Counted from the first letter of the stretch, positions 18,158 through 28,447 are shown. The stretch: 64,000 nucleotides of DNA from Synechococcus sp. WH 8020 (GCF_001040845.1 NZ_CP011941.1:1311676-1375675), one strand, 5' to 3'. Made by a program: numbers and translations. The notes: a model not told the origin generated them from the letters alone.

Positions 18158-19663
18158 ATGGTCCGACCCCGCTGGCAGGGCGTGAAACCCCGCACCATCC
18201 AATTGTTCTGGAATCGCTGGGATCAGGTCTTAGCCCTGATTGCAGCGCTCAATCTGATCTGGGTGATTTTCGATGTCACCTACATCCCGCTGCGAAATTT
18301 CTGGCTGCAAAGAACGCTCTACCCCCTCCCCTCGATCAACTTGGCCTTGCCACTGCCGTGGCTGCCCGACATCACACCCGTTTATGACCCGCTGAAGGGC
18401 ATCGAAGTTCATCGAGACACGATGTCCTATGTCGAGCATTTCCGCAGACTCGAAACCACCGCCTCAAAATTGGGCATCAACAGTCAAGCCGCTCGACAAA
18501 TGCGGCTTGAGATGGTTGTCAGAAATAGCCAATTAATGGATGAAAACCCATTCATCAGTTCTGGGAATGTAGGTGCATTCGAAAAGCTCAAAAACCGTCT
18601 TAGAGCAAGAGCTGGGATGGATTCAGCCAAGCAAGCTGCGGCCTATCTCCTCAGCGATCGCTACTTGAGTCAGCATGACTGGGGACAAGAGCGCCAATTT
18701 TGGAACACCAAAATCCTTCCGCTAGCGGAGACCAATTACGCGCGCGGGATTGATGAAAACGGAATGCCCATCGACCTCTCCTGGCGGATCGACATTCCTT
18801 TTCAAACACTGTTCCTTTTGGACATCCTGATCCGGACACTCCGACTGAAACGACGGTTTCGGGCGATTACCTGGAGAGATGCCTTACTCAGGCGTTGGAT
18901 TGACCTACCCCTCTTAATTCCATTTTGGCGTCTGTTGCGAGTCGTTCCAGTTACAGAGCGGCTATCACGCGCTCAACTTTTGAATCTTGAGCCCCTTCGA
19001 GCAGCTGTCAGTCGCGGCGTTGTAGCGGTCCTGGCACTCGAATTATTTGAAGTGATCACACTGCGGGTTCTGGATGCCATGCAAGGCATCGTGCGCTCGC
19101 CGAATCTTCCCGACAGGATTCTCCGGCTTTGTAGTCATCAATCTGTTGATAACAGCGAAGAGCGTGAACTCGCAGAGCTGGTGCGCCTATGGCTCCCCCT
19201 GATCCTCACCCAAGTGGGTCCAGGGATGCGGCCACAACTTGTGGCGCTATTCGGCCACGCCCTTCAGCGCAATCTGGATGCTCTGGTCTTGCCGGCACCG
19301 CTCAGGGAGCTACCTGGAGTGCAAAAAGCGGAATCCGAATTGAGCCGTCAGCTCGCCATCGGAATGGTGGATTCGCTACTCGGTCTTTCAAAAAGTGCGG
19401 GCGACCAACTTGGCCAGAAAGATCAAGTTCTCGAAGATCTAGGGATTCAAACGCTCGATCGTTTCTGGGAGGAGCTCGCTCGAACGCTCGAACAAGGCGT
19501 CGTGCTGGAACGTAGCCAAGAACTCTTGGTGGCGTTTCTCGAAGAATTTAAACGCACCAGCATGTTCCAACTACACACCCAGGGTGGAGTGGACGAACTG
19601 ATCACCGAGCTCGATGGGATTAATTTCAACCCAAAAGAGCCTGATTCCACTCCTCAAGCTTGA
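18158..19663 (+). CDS. Conserved cyanobacterial membrane-associated protein
   Basis: 501 residues; no enzymatic motif recognised. An N-terminal amphipathic region is followed by hydrophobic stretches around ALIAALNLIWVIFDVTYIPL (residues 29-48) and FQTLFLLDILIRTLRL (mid-protein) and RGVVAVLALELFEVITLRV, with an Arg-rich loop between. The C-terminal 200 residues are soluble and helical. It looks like a multi-pass membrane protein with a large cytosolic helical tail and is of a length typical of conserved proteins restricted to cyanobacteria. Its 3' end overlaps the convergent ArsC-like gene by 38 bp. Function unknown. Confidence 0.85.
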   Translation: MVRPRWQGVKPRTIQLFWNRWDQVLALIAALNLIWVIFDVTYIPLRNFWLQRTLYPLPSINLALPLPWLPDITPVYDPLKGIEVHRDTMSYVEHFRRLETTASKLGINSQAARQMRLEMVVRNSQLMDENPFISSGNVGAFEKLKNRLRARAGMDSAKQAAAYLLSDRYLSQHDWGQERQFWNTKILPLAETNYARGIDENGMPIDLSWRIDIPFQTLFLLDILIRTLRLKRRFRAITWRDALLRRWIDLPLLIPFWRLLRVVPVTERLSRAQLLNLEPLRAAVSRGVVAVLALELFEVITLRVLDAMQGIVRSPNLPDRILRLCSHQSVDNSEERELAELVRLWLPLILTQVGPGMRPQLVALFGHALQRNLDALVLPAPLRELPGVQKAESELSRQLAIGMVDSLLGLSKSAGDQLGQKDQVLEDLGIQTLDRFWEELARTLEQGVVLERSQELLVAFLEEFKRTSMFQLHTQGGVDELITELDGINFNPKEPDSTPQA

Positions 19664-19994
19664 ATCCCACCAAAAAGTCGCCACTGGGCAAGGCAACAAA
19701 AGGGCGTTTGATCAAACGCCCATCTGCTGCCAATGCAGCCAGGGCTTCATCGTCACTCATCGCTTTTACAACCGCTGCTCCAAGAGCTCGATAGCTCTGG
19801 CCACTGGTGTTGAAGAGAAGTTGACGACGAACTAACCGATCAAAGGCAAGTGAAAGCTCCTCTTTTGAAGGAGGAGCAATCGTGATGTCAACGACCTCAT
19901 AGGCCAAGTTATTGGCATCCAGCCAAGCCAAGGCCTTACGACACGTTGAACATCTGGAGTAGCTGTAAACCTTGATGGTTGGAGCCAAGCTCAA
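19626..19994 (-). CDS. ArsC/Spx family thioredoxin-fold protein
   Basis: 122 residues of the ArsC/Spx/YffB group. It begins with a thioredoxin-like strand and redox motif SRCSTCRKALAWLDANN (a CxxC pair), then the typical KEELSLAFDRL helix, and ends with LIKRPFVALPSGDFLVGFKLEEW, the RPxx substrate-binding stretch of arsenate reductase-like proteins. Arsenate reductases of this class have one active Cys; the CxxC here fits the Spx/MgsR-type group better. Start TTG at 19992-19994 overlaps the stop of the upstream ferredoxin gene (TTGA), so the two are probably co-translated. The real function may be redox sensing rather than arsenate reduction. Confidence 0.85.
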   Translation of the reverse strand: MSLAPTIKVYSYSRCSTCRKALAWLDANNLAYEVVDITIAPPSKEELSLAFDRLVRRQLLFNTSGQSYRALGAAVVKAMSDDEALAALAADGRLIKRPFVALPSGDFLVGFKLEEWNQALLG

Positions 19995-20350
19995 CGCCCA
20001 AACAAGTTCTTCACAGCTCCAAGCAGGCTGTTTGAACCCTTGCCAACGCCTTCGTCAGGGCGCGTCCGAATCGTTACATCGCCTATCACGCTGGTGCGGC
20101 AGCTCAAGCGATAGTTCGCAGGGCGGTCAGCGAGATAGACCTCCTCAACGTCGCTACGGGGTGAGAGGTTCTGGGCTCCTTCGAGGACCTCGATCACACA
20201 AGTTCCGCACTGGCCAACCCCACCACAGTTGTTGAGGTTGTTCAGACCCTTGTAAGGATTAATCCCGGAGGAAAGGGCTGCTTTGCGCAAATTCGCTCCT
20301 TCGATGCAACCGACCTGTTGGCCTTCCTGCTCAAAACGGATGGTGGGCAC
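19991..20350 (-). CDS. 2Fe-2S ferredoxin, plant type
   Basis: 119 residues with the plant-type ferredoxin cluster ligands Cys42, Cys48 and Cys51 (NNCGGVGQCGTC) and Cys84 (RLSCRT). The pattern C-x5-C-x2-C differs from C-x4-C-x2-C of photosynthetic PetF and places it with a separate group of cyanobacterial ferredoxins. The C-terminus carries an extra basic tail after the fold. The frame is open to 20410, but the GTG at 20348-20350 gives the clean start PTIRFEQEGQQVGC; the upstream residues look untranslated. Partner enzyme unknown. Co-translated with the ArsC-like protein, suggesting a shared redox task. Confidence 0.9.
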   Translation of the reverse strand: MPTIRFEQEGQQVGCIEGANLRKAALSSGINPYKGLNNLNNCGGVGQCGTCVIEVLEGAQNLSPRSDVEEVYLADRPANYRLSCRTSVIGDVTIRTRPDEGVGKGSNSLLGAVKNLFGR

Positions 20351-20454
20351 GGGTCGTTCACATCTAGGCGCGAACCAACTTACAAGAAGAAAGCCCGAAT
20401 AGCGCCTCAATCTCAGATCTTGCCGAGAAAAGCTGGATTCAGCACCCTGGGGGC

Positions 20455-20967
20455 TTACCCTTCAGCCGCTCGAATGCATGACTCCACCAGGGGAGCGACG
20501 GCATCCGAATCACGCCAACCTCCGATCGAAATGACGCGACCGTCCATATTTTTGTAAGTACGGAAAAACTCAGCCACATCCTCAAGCTGGCTGGGTGCAA
20601 TTTGTTGGATGCTCTGAATCCCGGCCTGCCGAGGGTCAGCGACGGGAACGCAAAGGATTTTGCCGTCGTAATGACCCGTGTCATTCATGTCCAGCACCCC
20701 GATCGGTCTGGCTTTGATTAAACATCCCGCAAAAGTGGGTTCCGCCATGATCACCATGGCATCGAGAGGAGACCCGTCCTCGGCAAGGGTATTGGGAACA
20801 AATCCGTAGTCAAAAGGATATCGAATCGAAGGGTGGAGCACACGGTCCAGTGCCATCACTCCAACATCTTCTGAAAACTCATATTTATTGCAACTACCCG
20901 CTGGAATTTCAACGATCAGGTTGAGTAGCCCCGGAGAGGGCGAAGGAGGCAGGGACCTCAGATCCAT
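20455..20967 (-). CDS. ppa: Inorganic pyrophosphatase, family I (copy 1)
   Basis: Hydrolyses pyrophosphate, pulling biosynthesis forward. 170 residues, the length of prokaryotic family I enzymes. Motifs: VEIPAGSCNKYEF, RYPFDYGFVPNTLAEDGSPLD and the LCVPVADPR metal loop. The usual DGDPxD metal site reads DGSPLD, with Ser in place of the middle Asp; this variation occurs in other cyanobacterial enzymes, so it is not evidence of a dead protein. A second family I gene lies at 39.1-39.7 kb and keeps DGDPLD. A small membrane-protein gene overlaps its 5' end. Confidence 0.93.
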   Translation of the reverse strand: MDLRSLPPSPSPGLLNLIVEIPAGSCNKYEFSEDVGVMALDRVLHPSIRYPFDYGFVPNTLAEDGSPLDAMVIMAEPTFAGCLIKARPIGVLDMNDTGHYDGKILCVPVADPRQAGIQSIQQIAPSQLEDVAEFFRTYKNMDGRVISIGGWRDSDAVAPLVESCIRAAEG

Positions 20968-21145
20968 GGCGATCTTGCGCGGTGAGTGGTGTCAAAGAAC
21001 CCATTGGAGGGCGATCGGTCAGCACAGCAGCCAACGGAATTCCAAGGCTCGTGAAAGCAAGAATGAACCCGAACAAGGCAAGTGTTGGTGCAGCAACTTG
21101 AAACGAGGGTTGCTGAGAAGGTTCGGGGGCAGGCTCGGGGTCCAT
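20909..21145 (-). CDS. Small membrane protein overlapping the ppa start
   Basis: 78 residues, one hydrophobic segment at about residues 16-40 (VAAPTLALFGFILAFTSLGIPLAAV), with a Pro/Glu-rich N-terminus and a polar C-terminus. ATG at 21143-21145 is used; the frame is open a further 16 codons. It overlaps the ppa start by 59 bp in another frame, so it would be translationally coupled to ppa. No family recognised. The overlap and Pro-rich start make it plausible rather than certain. Confidence 0.5.
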   Translation of the reverse strand: MDPEPAPEPSQQPSFQVAAPTLALFGFILAFTSLGIPLAAVLTDRPPMGSLTPLTAQDRHGSEVPASFALSGATQPDR

Positions 21146-21269
21146 GCAGACAGGATTAAGGACATCCGGTAGGGGGGGGTTGTCCCTGTGCAAGCCATAC
21201 CTGATGGCATGAAAAGCTCCGGAAAGGCGTTATGGAAAGGCTAGAGATAATTGTCGCACCATCTCAGCT

Positions 21270-21734
21270 CTAAGCGGCTGGACGCTCTTGTCGATCACGA
21301 CGGGCAGCAAGGTCAGAGGGTGCTGCGGGAAGGTCTTCAAGGTGAGTTCGAATCTGGCGCAACTCCTCGAGGATGGCAGCGAGAACTTGCTGAGTCGCGG
21401 TCGAGGGAGAGTTGAGAACTTCAACAGTGACCTCCTTAATCCTCAACACATCCTTGGCAAAACGCGCCACTTCGTTCGGATGAAAAAGAAGAGGATCTTT
21501 TTGATCGCTTCGATATTCAGGATTTAACTTCTTGGGGTTAAAAGGAGGATTTAAATTGCGAGTGTCAGTATTCGTGTAGCGATAAACGGATGCTCTAGAT
21601 CGGTTCAATGATTTCTGAACATCATCGATAGCCACTAATGCATCTGATTGAGCCATCACCACATCAACATCTGCTCCAGATATTGAAGAATCGTCGGCAG
21701 CAGAGACAGGACCATCGATCGACCTAGGAAACAT
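21270..21734 (-). CDS. Conserved hypothetical, possible helix-turn-helix protein
   Basis: 154 residues. The mid-part AIDDVQKSLNRSRASVYRYT resembles a recognition helix followed by a wing-like Tyr/Asn/Pro-rich stretch, as in small DNA-binding proteins of the MerR or resolvase type, and the C-terminal 60 residues form a Leu-rich helix (QQVLAAILEELRQIRTHLEDL) suited to dimerisation. Acidic/Ser-rich N-terminus. No named family is certain. It lies alone between ppa and proS, on the opposite strand to proS, with promoter-sized gaps on both sides. A DNA-binding role is inference. Confidence 0.75.
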   Translation of the reverse strand: MFPRSIDGPVSAADDSSISGADVDVVMAQSDALVAIDDVQKSLNRSRASVYRYTNTDTRNLNPPFNPKKLNPEYRSDQKDPLLFHPNEVARFAKDVLRIKEVTVEVLNSPSTATQQVLAAILEELRQIRTHLEDLPAAPSDLAARRDRQERPAA

Positions 21735-21882
21735 GAGACTGATTTAGGACGCGCTGGATTGGGCCGACAGTAGCAGCTGAAATTCAGGATGCCAGAGAGG
21801 TTCCAGGCGATCGGGACACTTCCTAAAGCGACCTTTTTATGCAGCGGTGGTAGCTTCCAATCTCACTCAACTCAGAATTGCT

Positions 21883-23679
21883 ATGCGCGTCTCCCGCCTG
21901 ATGCTGGTGACGCTGCGGGATGTTCCCGCTGACGCCGAAATCGCCTCGCAACAATTGCTGATTCGTGGCGGATATATCCGACGCGTTGGATCAGGAATCT
22001 ATGCCTATCTCCCACTGATGTGGAGGGTCCTTCAAAGGGTGATGAGAATCGTCAGGGATGAGATGAATCAAGTTGGGGCACTTGAAACATTGTTACCTCA
22101 ACTTCAACCCGCCGAATTGTGGGAAAAAAGTGGCCGTTGGCAGGGATACACCGCAGGCGAGGGGATCATGTTCCACCTTGAGGATCGCCAGGAGCGCTCC
22201 CTTGGCTTAGGCCCTACCCATGAGGAAGTGATCACGGAATTAGCCAGTGACCTACTGAAGTCCTATCGCCAGCTCCCCGTCACTCTTTACCAAATTCAGA
22301 GCAAATTCAGGGACGAGATTCGCCCGCGCTTTGGCTTGATGCGAGGCCGAGAATTCATCATGAAGGATGCCTATTCCTTCCATGCGGATGAAGGCGACCT
22401 GGCCAGCATGTATGCGGAGATGGAAAGGGCCTACACCCGGGTGTTCCAACGTTGCGGTCTGACGGCTGTCGGAGTGGATGCCGACAGTGGAGCCATCGGC
22501 GGCGCCGCATCCCAAGAGTTCATGGTGACGGCAGATGCTGGAGAAGATTTAATCCTCATCAGCCCTGATGGTGATTACGCAGCAAATCAAGAGAAAGCCG
22601 TCTCAATCGCACCCCCTGCTCAGGCCTTACCAAGCGGAGAAGCACAGGTTATTTCCACTCCAAAACAGATCACGATTGAGCAGCTCTGCTCCGCCCAATC
22701 GCTTGATCCCAGCCAGATCGTGAAAGTTCTGCTACTGCTTGCCAAGCTCGAATCTGGCGATGAACAGCCGGTTCTTGTCTGTCTACGCGGAGATCAAGAA
22801 CTCAACGAGGTCAAGCTTGTTAATGCACTGACGCAACAACTCGACAGCCCCGTTCTCGATCTCAGCCCGATCAACGCCGATCAACTGAAATCACAAGGAC
22901 TGAAGCCTCTCCCGTTTGGCTCAATCGGTCCTGACCTCCCTGATGACGTCCTCACCGGAGCGCGCAGCTGGAACACTCGGTTCTTCAAACTCGCCGACAC
23001 AACAGCTGCGGAGCTGGAGCGTTTTGTCTGCGGAGCCAACACCAGCGATGAGCATCGCTGGGGGTGCAGCTGGTCTGATCTCGGAAGCATGCCTGCGCTG
23101 GATCTCCGCAATGCCAAGGCAGGGGATCACTGTGTCCATAGCCCAGAACAGAGCCTCGAAGAACGACGGGGAATCGAGGTGGGGCATATTTTTCAACTCG
23201 GTCGCAAGTACTCCCAATCAATGGGGGCGCAAATCACCACCAAAGAAGGAAAACAAGAACACCTCTGGATGGGGTGTTACGGCATCGGGATCTCACGGCT
23301 GGCCCAGGCCGCCGTTGAGCAACATCACGATGACGCCGGCATGATCTGGCCGCTCAGCATTGCTCCGTTTCAGGTGATCGTGGTGGTGGCCAATGTTCAA
23401 GACGAGGTCCAAATGGACCTCGGTGAGGCGATCTACAACGAACTCCGGGACTCGGGGATCGATGCCCTATTGGACGATCGTGGCGAGCGGGCTGGGGTGA
23501 AATTCAAGGATGCTGATCTCATTGGCATCCCTTGGAGAGTTGTCGTTGGTCGCTCTGCTGCAGACGGAAATGTGGAACTGGTGCAACGGTCAGAGCGAGA
23601 TGCCAACGTTTTAAGCCGAGCCGAAGCAGTCTCGTCCCTTCTCGAAGCCATTCCAACCGAGCTTCGCGTCCAACTCTGA
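21883..23679 (+). CDS. proS: Prolyl-tRNA synthetase
   Basis: Charges tRNA-Pro. 598 residues, bacterial-type ProS with class II motifs: motif 1 around EMNQVGALETLLPQLQPAELW, motif 2 FRDEIRPRFGLMRGREFIMKDAYSF, motif 3 GCYGIGISRLAQAAVEQ near residue 465. Between motifs 2 and 3 is the editing (YbaK-type) insertion with KVLLLLAKLESGDEQ. The C-terminal anticodon-binding domain starts about residue 490 (PFQVIVVVANVQDEV). ATG at 21883 is chosen over the upstream codon at 21847, since MRVSRLMLVTLRDVPADAEI is the normal start. Confidence 0.98.
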   Translation: MRVSRLMLVTLRDVPADAEIASQQLLIRGGYIRRVGSGIYAYLPLMWRVLQRVMRIVRDEMNQVGALETLLPQLQPAELWEKSGRWQGYTAGEGIMFHLEDRQERSLGLGPTHEEVITELASDLLKSYRQLPVTLYQIQSKFRDEIRPRFGLMRGREFIMKDAYSFHADEGDLASMYAEMERAYTRVFQRCGLTAVGVDADSGAIGGAASQEFMVTADAGEDLILISPDGDYAANQEKAVSIAPPAQALPSGEAQVISTPKQITIEQLCSAQSLDPSQIVKVLLLLAKLESGDEQPVLVCLRGDQELNEVKLVNALTQQLDSPVLDLSPINADQLKSQGLKPLPFGSIGPDLPDDVLTGARSWNTRFFKLADTTAAELERFVCGANTSDEHRWGCSWSDLGSMPALDLRNAKAGDHCVHSPEQSLEERRGIEVGHIFQLGRKYSQSMGAQITTKEGKQEHLWMGCYGIGISRLAQAAVEQHHDDAGMIWPLSIAPFQVIVVVANVQDEVQMDLGEAIYNELRDSGIDALLDDRGERAGVKFKDADLIGIPWRVVVGRSAADGNVELVQRSERDANVLSRAEAVSSLLEAIPTELRVQL

Positions 23680-23710
23680 CCCGCGTAAAGTCCACCAAAG
23701 TCCCTCCGAC

Positions 23711-24133
23711 ATGATCGCCGTACTGAAACGCCTTACCAGCCGTCTAATCAATGTGAGCCTGGCCCTTTGCCTTGGGCTTTCTTTGCTCGTGACGGCCTGC
23801 GGAAACGAATCGTCCACGCTGACCGGGGACTACGTCCAAGACACCGTGGCTGTTGCCCATGCCATTCACGACACTTTGGCGTTGCCCCAGGACGCGGCTA
23901 ATCACCAAGAGGCGGAAGGAGAGGCACGCGACTTAATCACCAAATATGTTTCGCGTTACAGAGCCCGTCCCAAGGTGAACGGCTTGAGTTCGTTCACAAC
24001 GATGCAAACCGCACTCAACTCCTTAGCTGGTCACTACAACAACTACACCAACCGTCCCGTTCCCGAAGCTCTAAAAGCCAGAATTGACAAGGAGCTGAGC
24101 AAGGCCGAGAAAGCAGCAGTTCGCGGCACTTAA
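23711..24133 (+). CDS. psb27: Photosystem II assembly lipoprotein Psb27
   Basis: A thylakoid-lumen lipoprotein that binds CP43 during assembly and repair of photosystem II. 140 residues: N-terminal signal with hydrophobic stretch and lipobox LVTAC (Cys30 is the lipid-modified residue), then the four-helix bundle with DYVQDTVAVAHAIHDTLALP, RDLITKYVSRYRARPKVNGL and SFTTMQTALNSLAGHYNNYT. Length and lipobox match the family. It lies between proS and purA, 31 and 90 bp away, and probably has its own promoter. Confidence 0.94.
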   Translation: MIAVLKRLTSRLINVSLALCLGLSLLVTACGNESSTLTGDYVQDTVAVAHAIHDTLALPQDAANHQEAEGEARDLITKYVSRYRARPKVNGLSSFTTMQTALNSLAGHYNNYTNRPVPEALKARIDKELSKAEKAAVRGT

Positions 24134-24157
24134 TCACAAAATTGAACAGCACTTTGA

Positions 24158-25537
<1,380 letters not shown>

Positions 25538-25611
25538 GCGCGCTCGCGTCGGCGCTTCACAGCCGCGATCCAACGAACAGCCATACTTCCGCTGTATTAA
25601 CGACAGCAGAG

Positions 25612-26625
25612 ATGTCCTCCACTCCCCGGTTCAGCACTACCAGTTCTCTCGACGTGGTGGGCATCGGTAATGCCATCGTCGATGTCTTGGTTCAAACCGA
25701 GGACCAGTTTCTAACCGATCACAACCTCACCAAGGGCAGCATGGCCCTCGTTGACGAAGAACAAGCCAAAATCCTTTACGAGGCGAGCGGTGCAGGTCTC
25801 GAAACCTCTGGAGGTTCAGCCGCCAACACACTGGCCGGACTCGCTCAGCTCGGAAGCAAGGCTGGTTTCATCGGTCGTGTGCGTGACGACCAACTCGGAA
25901 CCATCTTTACCCACGACATCCGCGCCGTAGGGACCCGTTTCGAGACACCGGCAGCCGTGACCGGTGCGAGCACGGCCCGTTGCCTCATTCTCGTCACTTC
26001 GGATGCCGAACGCACGATGTGCACCTACCTCGGTGCCTCGACTCAACTGGACCCTGATGATCTCGACCTCTCGATGGTTCGCGACACCAAAATCCTGTAT
26101 CTCGAGGGCTACCTCTGGGATAGTCCAGAAGCAAAAAAAGCCTTCATCACAGCGGCTGAAGCCTGCAGAGCAAGCGGCGGACAAGTCGCCCTCTCCCTCT
26201 CTGACGGCTTCTGCGTTGACCGTCACCGTGACAGCTTTCTCGAGCTTGTCGATGGACATGTTGACGTGCTGTTCGCCAATGAGGATGAGATCAAATCGCT
26301 CTACGGAGCAGCAGATTTCGAGAGCGCGCTTGAGCAAGTGAAAGGTCGCTGCAGCGTGGCCGTCCTGACCCGCAGTGCCCAAGGGTCTGTCGTTCTTTGC
26401 GGTGATCAGAGGTGGGAAATCCCCTCCTACAAGCTCGGCGATCTCGTCGATACCACTGGAGCAGGAGATCTCTATGCGGGTGGCTTCCTGCATGGCTACA
26501 CCCAAGACCTTCCCTTGGATGTCTGCGGGAAAATGGGGTCAATCTGCGCCGGACAGGTTGTGACCCAATTAGGACCTCGTTCCAAGGTTTCATTGCCAGA
26601 CCTCATTGCTAAGCATCTGGATTGA
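25612..26625 (+). CDS. PfkB-family sugar/nucleoside kinase
   Basis: 337 residues with a ribokinase-like fold. The signature 1 region is ETSGGSAANTLAGLAQLGSKAGFIGRV and signature 2 is DTTGAGDLYAGGFLHG, which carries the catalytic Asp in GAGD. Relatives include adenosine kinase and various sugar kinases of cyanobacteria; the substrate is not evident. Its last bases overlap the convergent cutA gene by 17 bp. Being just after purA makes a purine-related substrate such as adenosine plausible, but this is inference. Confidence 0.9.
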   Translation: MSSTPRFSTTSSLDVVGIGNAIVDVLVQTEDQFLTDHNLTKGSMALVDEEQAKILYEASGAGLETSGGSAANTLAGLAQLGSKAGFIGRVRDDQLGTIFTHDIRAVGTRFETPAAVTGASTARCLILVTSDAERTMCTYLGASTQLDPDDLDLSMVRDTKILYLEGYLWDSPEAKKAFITAAEACRASGGQVALSLSDGFCVDRHRDSFLELVDGHVDVLFANEDEIKSLYGAADFESALEQVKGRCSVAVLTRSAQGSVVLCGDQRWEIPSYKLGDLVDTTGAGDLYAGGFLHGYTQDLPLDVCGKMGSICAGQVVTQLGPRSKVSLPDLIAKHLD

Positions 26626-26941
26626 TAGACGCCGCGGCCCAAGCGCCATAGGCGTGCGATGACTGAGCCTGCCAATGAAGAATCTCGGGGGTGTCGTAGC
26701 TGTGGAGTGCCTCAATAGCTCCAAGCAACGCGTTCAATCCCGTTGCAGTGGTCTTGATCAAAAGCTGCACTTCCTTGGCCTCTTCAACCACGCCTTTCCA
26801 GCGGTAGCAAGACTGAATCGCCTGAAGGCTCACGCATGCGGCAAGCTCACGGCTGATCAGCGTCTGAGCAAGTGAATCAGCTCTCTCTTGATCAGCCTCC
26901 GTCGTCAAGACCAACCACAAAGCATCAGGGTGTTGTGCCAT
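26609..26941 (-). CDS. cutA: Divalent-cation tolerance protein CutA
   Basis: 110 residues, a small trimeric ferredoxin-fold protein. Motifs: VLTTEADQERADSLAQTLISR, ELAACVSLQAIQSCYRWKG, EAKEVQLLIKTTATGL and HSYDTPEILHWQ. Binding of copper and other divalent ions is known, but the cellular role of the family is unclear. Tail-to-tail with the PfkB kinase; its start overlaps the upstream cobK stop by 17 bp, so cobK and cutA are probably co-transcribed. Confidence 0.94.
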   Translation of the reverse strand: MAQHPDALWLVLTTEADQERADSLAQTLISRELAACVSLQAIQSCYRWKGVVEEAKEVQLLIKTTATGLNALLGAIEALHSYDTPEILHWQAQSSHAYGAWAAASINPDA

Positions 26942-27734
26942 TCAGGTGCACCAGAAGCTGGTCCAAGCTATGCACAACAGGAACGTCAGCCATGGGAACT
27001 GGTCGGCGCAGAAGCCATAACCCAAGCCCCATCTCCATCGAAAGATTCTCCCAGAGCGACTCAGTCGCTCCCCCCGACTGCCTACAAAGCACGTCCGTAA
27101 TGCCCCAGCGCCTGCAAAGTGCAGCTTCCAGTGCTCCTGGCTCGGAACCCTGAAGGGGTCGTACCACTGCGAGTTGTTCCTGTGAAACACCCGCTGCTGC
27201 TGCCTGGACCAGAGACATCGGCGACGGCAGAACCCTTGCAAAAACGATGGCCCCTGCTTGTCGAGCGACCTTCGCGGCCTCAACCAACTGGCGGGCACCG
27301 AGGGCCAGAAGAAGTCGTTGTCCTGCTAGGGGCTGATTGGCAAGGTCAGCGATGGAGCCGAGCACAACGGCCTTGCCCGACGCCTCCCTCAGGCGTTCGA
27401 ACCGCACCAGTTGCTGGCCAGAGCCCTGACAAGACTGGTGCAACTGAGTACTAATCCTCAGCGCAAACGGGTGCGTGGCATCCACAACCCAATCCACAGG
27501 AATCCTCTGCAGCCATTGCGAAATTGCCTGCGAACCTCCCAGAGCACCGACGTGTATCGCTTCCACAGCCATTCCCCGATAAGGATGGGCAGCCATGTCA
27601 CTGACAACGCTGACGTGAACCCGCCAGCCCTGGGAGATCAGAGCCGCAGCCAAAGGGGGGCCATCACCCGTACCTGCCAGCAACCAAACAGTCCCCTGGC
27701 GATTCGTCTGTCGGTGCATCAGGATGGCGATCAC
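26925..27734 (-). CDS. cobK: Precorrin-6A reductase
   Basis: Reduces precorrin-6A (or cobalt-precorrin-6A) in the corrin ring route of cobalamin synthesis. 269 residues, with the N-terminal nucleotide-fold start TVWLLAGTGDGPPLAAALISQG, the DATHPFALRIS motif (typical of CbiJ/CobK) near residue 88, and a C-terminal segment DVLCRQSGGATE that contains the substrate stretch. Length is standard. The start could be 27719 instead of 27734. Divergent from ssb. Confidence 0.92.
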   Translation of the reverse strand: MIAILMHRQTNRQGTVWLLAGTGDGPPLAAALISQGWRVHVSVVSDMAAHPYRGMAVEAIHVGALGGSQAISQWLQRIPVDWVVDATHPFALRISTQLHQSCQGSGQQLVRFERLREASGKAVVLGSIADLANQPLAGQRLLLALGARQLVEAAKVARQAGAIVFARVLPSPMSLVQAAAAGVSQEQLAVVRPLQGSEPGALEAALCRRWGITDVLCRQSGGATESLWENLSMEMGLGLWLLRRPVPMADVPVVHSLDQLLVHLNGTTP

Positions 27735-27748
27735 TGTGACAGCTGAGA

Positions 27749-28231
27749 ATGAACCACTGCGTGCTCGAGGTGGATGTCCTTCAAGCTCCCACCCTGCGAT
27801 ACACCCAAGACAATCAAACGCCCATTGCTGAGATGGACGTGTCCTTCGATGCCCTCCGACCCGATGACCCTAAGGGGCAATTGAAGGTCGTCGGATGGGG
27901 CAACCTCGCCCAGGACCTTCAAAATCGCGTGCAAGTCGGGCAGCGGCTCGTGATTGAGGGCCGACTGCGCATGAACACAGTTCCCCGTCAAGACGGCACC
28001 AAAGAGAAGAGAGCTGAGTTCACCCTCTCCCGGCTGCATTCAGTGGGTGCAGCGGGATCCAGCCCGGGCCAGGCCCCTGCCGCTGCTCGCAAAGCGCCAG
28101 CTCGACCCGTACCAGCTCAGACGCCCCAGTCTTCCGAATCACCGACCAAGCCCGCGGCGGCTGGACAGGATTCAGCGGCTCAATGGAACACCTCTCCCCT
28201 TGTTCCCGAGACCGACGACATTCCCTTTTAA
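27749..28231 (+). CDS. ssb: Single-stranded DNA-binding protein
   Basis: Coats single-stranded DNA in replication and repair. 160 residues: OB-fold (about 1-105) with MNHCVLEVDVLQAPTLRYTQ, VVGWGNLAQDLQNRVQVGQR and VIEGRLRMNTV, a Pro/Ala/Gln-rich linker, and the acidic tip ETDDIPF that recruits repair and replication partners, as in bacterial SSB. Divergent from cobK, 14 bp apart. Confidence 0.94.
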   Translation: MNHCVLEVDVLQAPTLRYTQDNQTPIAEMDVSFDALRPDDPKGQLKVVGWGNLAQDLQNRVQVGQRLVIEGRLRMNTVPRQDGTKEKRAEFTLSRLHSVGAAGSSPGQAPAAARKAPARPVPAQTPQSSESPTKPAAAGQDSAAQWNTSPLVPETDDIPF

Positions 28232-28252
28232 CGCCAGCAAGGAGCAGGGTTT

Positions 28253-28447
28253 TTACTGATTTTTGTCAGACAATTGCTCTGAAGCACGCAAGAGCAGCTG
28301 ACCCAGCTCTCGCTCGAGGGCCGCTAGATCCAGTCTCAAAGCTGGCCAGCGGCCGCGATCAATTTGTTCGAGCAACCAAGCGCGATCCGTCTCCAGCTGA
28401 GCAATGAGCTCTCTGGTTTCAACAGCCTGTTGGGACGAGGGATTCAT
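28253..28447 (-). CDS. Small conserved coiled-coil-like protein
   Basis: 64 residues, mainly helical: RELIAQLETDRAWLLEQI, then DLAALERELGQLLLRASEQL. Leu and charged residues alternate, suggesting a short coiled coil. No family recognised. Tail-to-tail with ssb (22 bp apart) and divergent from the DUF2854 gene 68 bp away, which gives it room for a promoter. Small size lowers confidence. Confidence 0.6.
   Translation of the reverse strand: MNPSSQQAVETRELIAQLETDRAWLLEQIDRGRWPALRLDLAALERELGQLLLRASEQLSDKNQ

Noticed and set aside
25816-26505. 229-codon minus-strand frame opposite the PfkB kinase gene
   Set aside because: Antisense shadow of a gene with strong kinase motifs.
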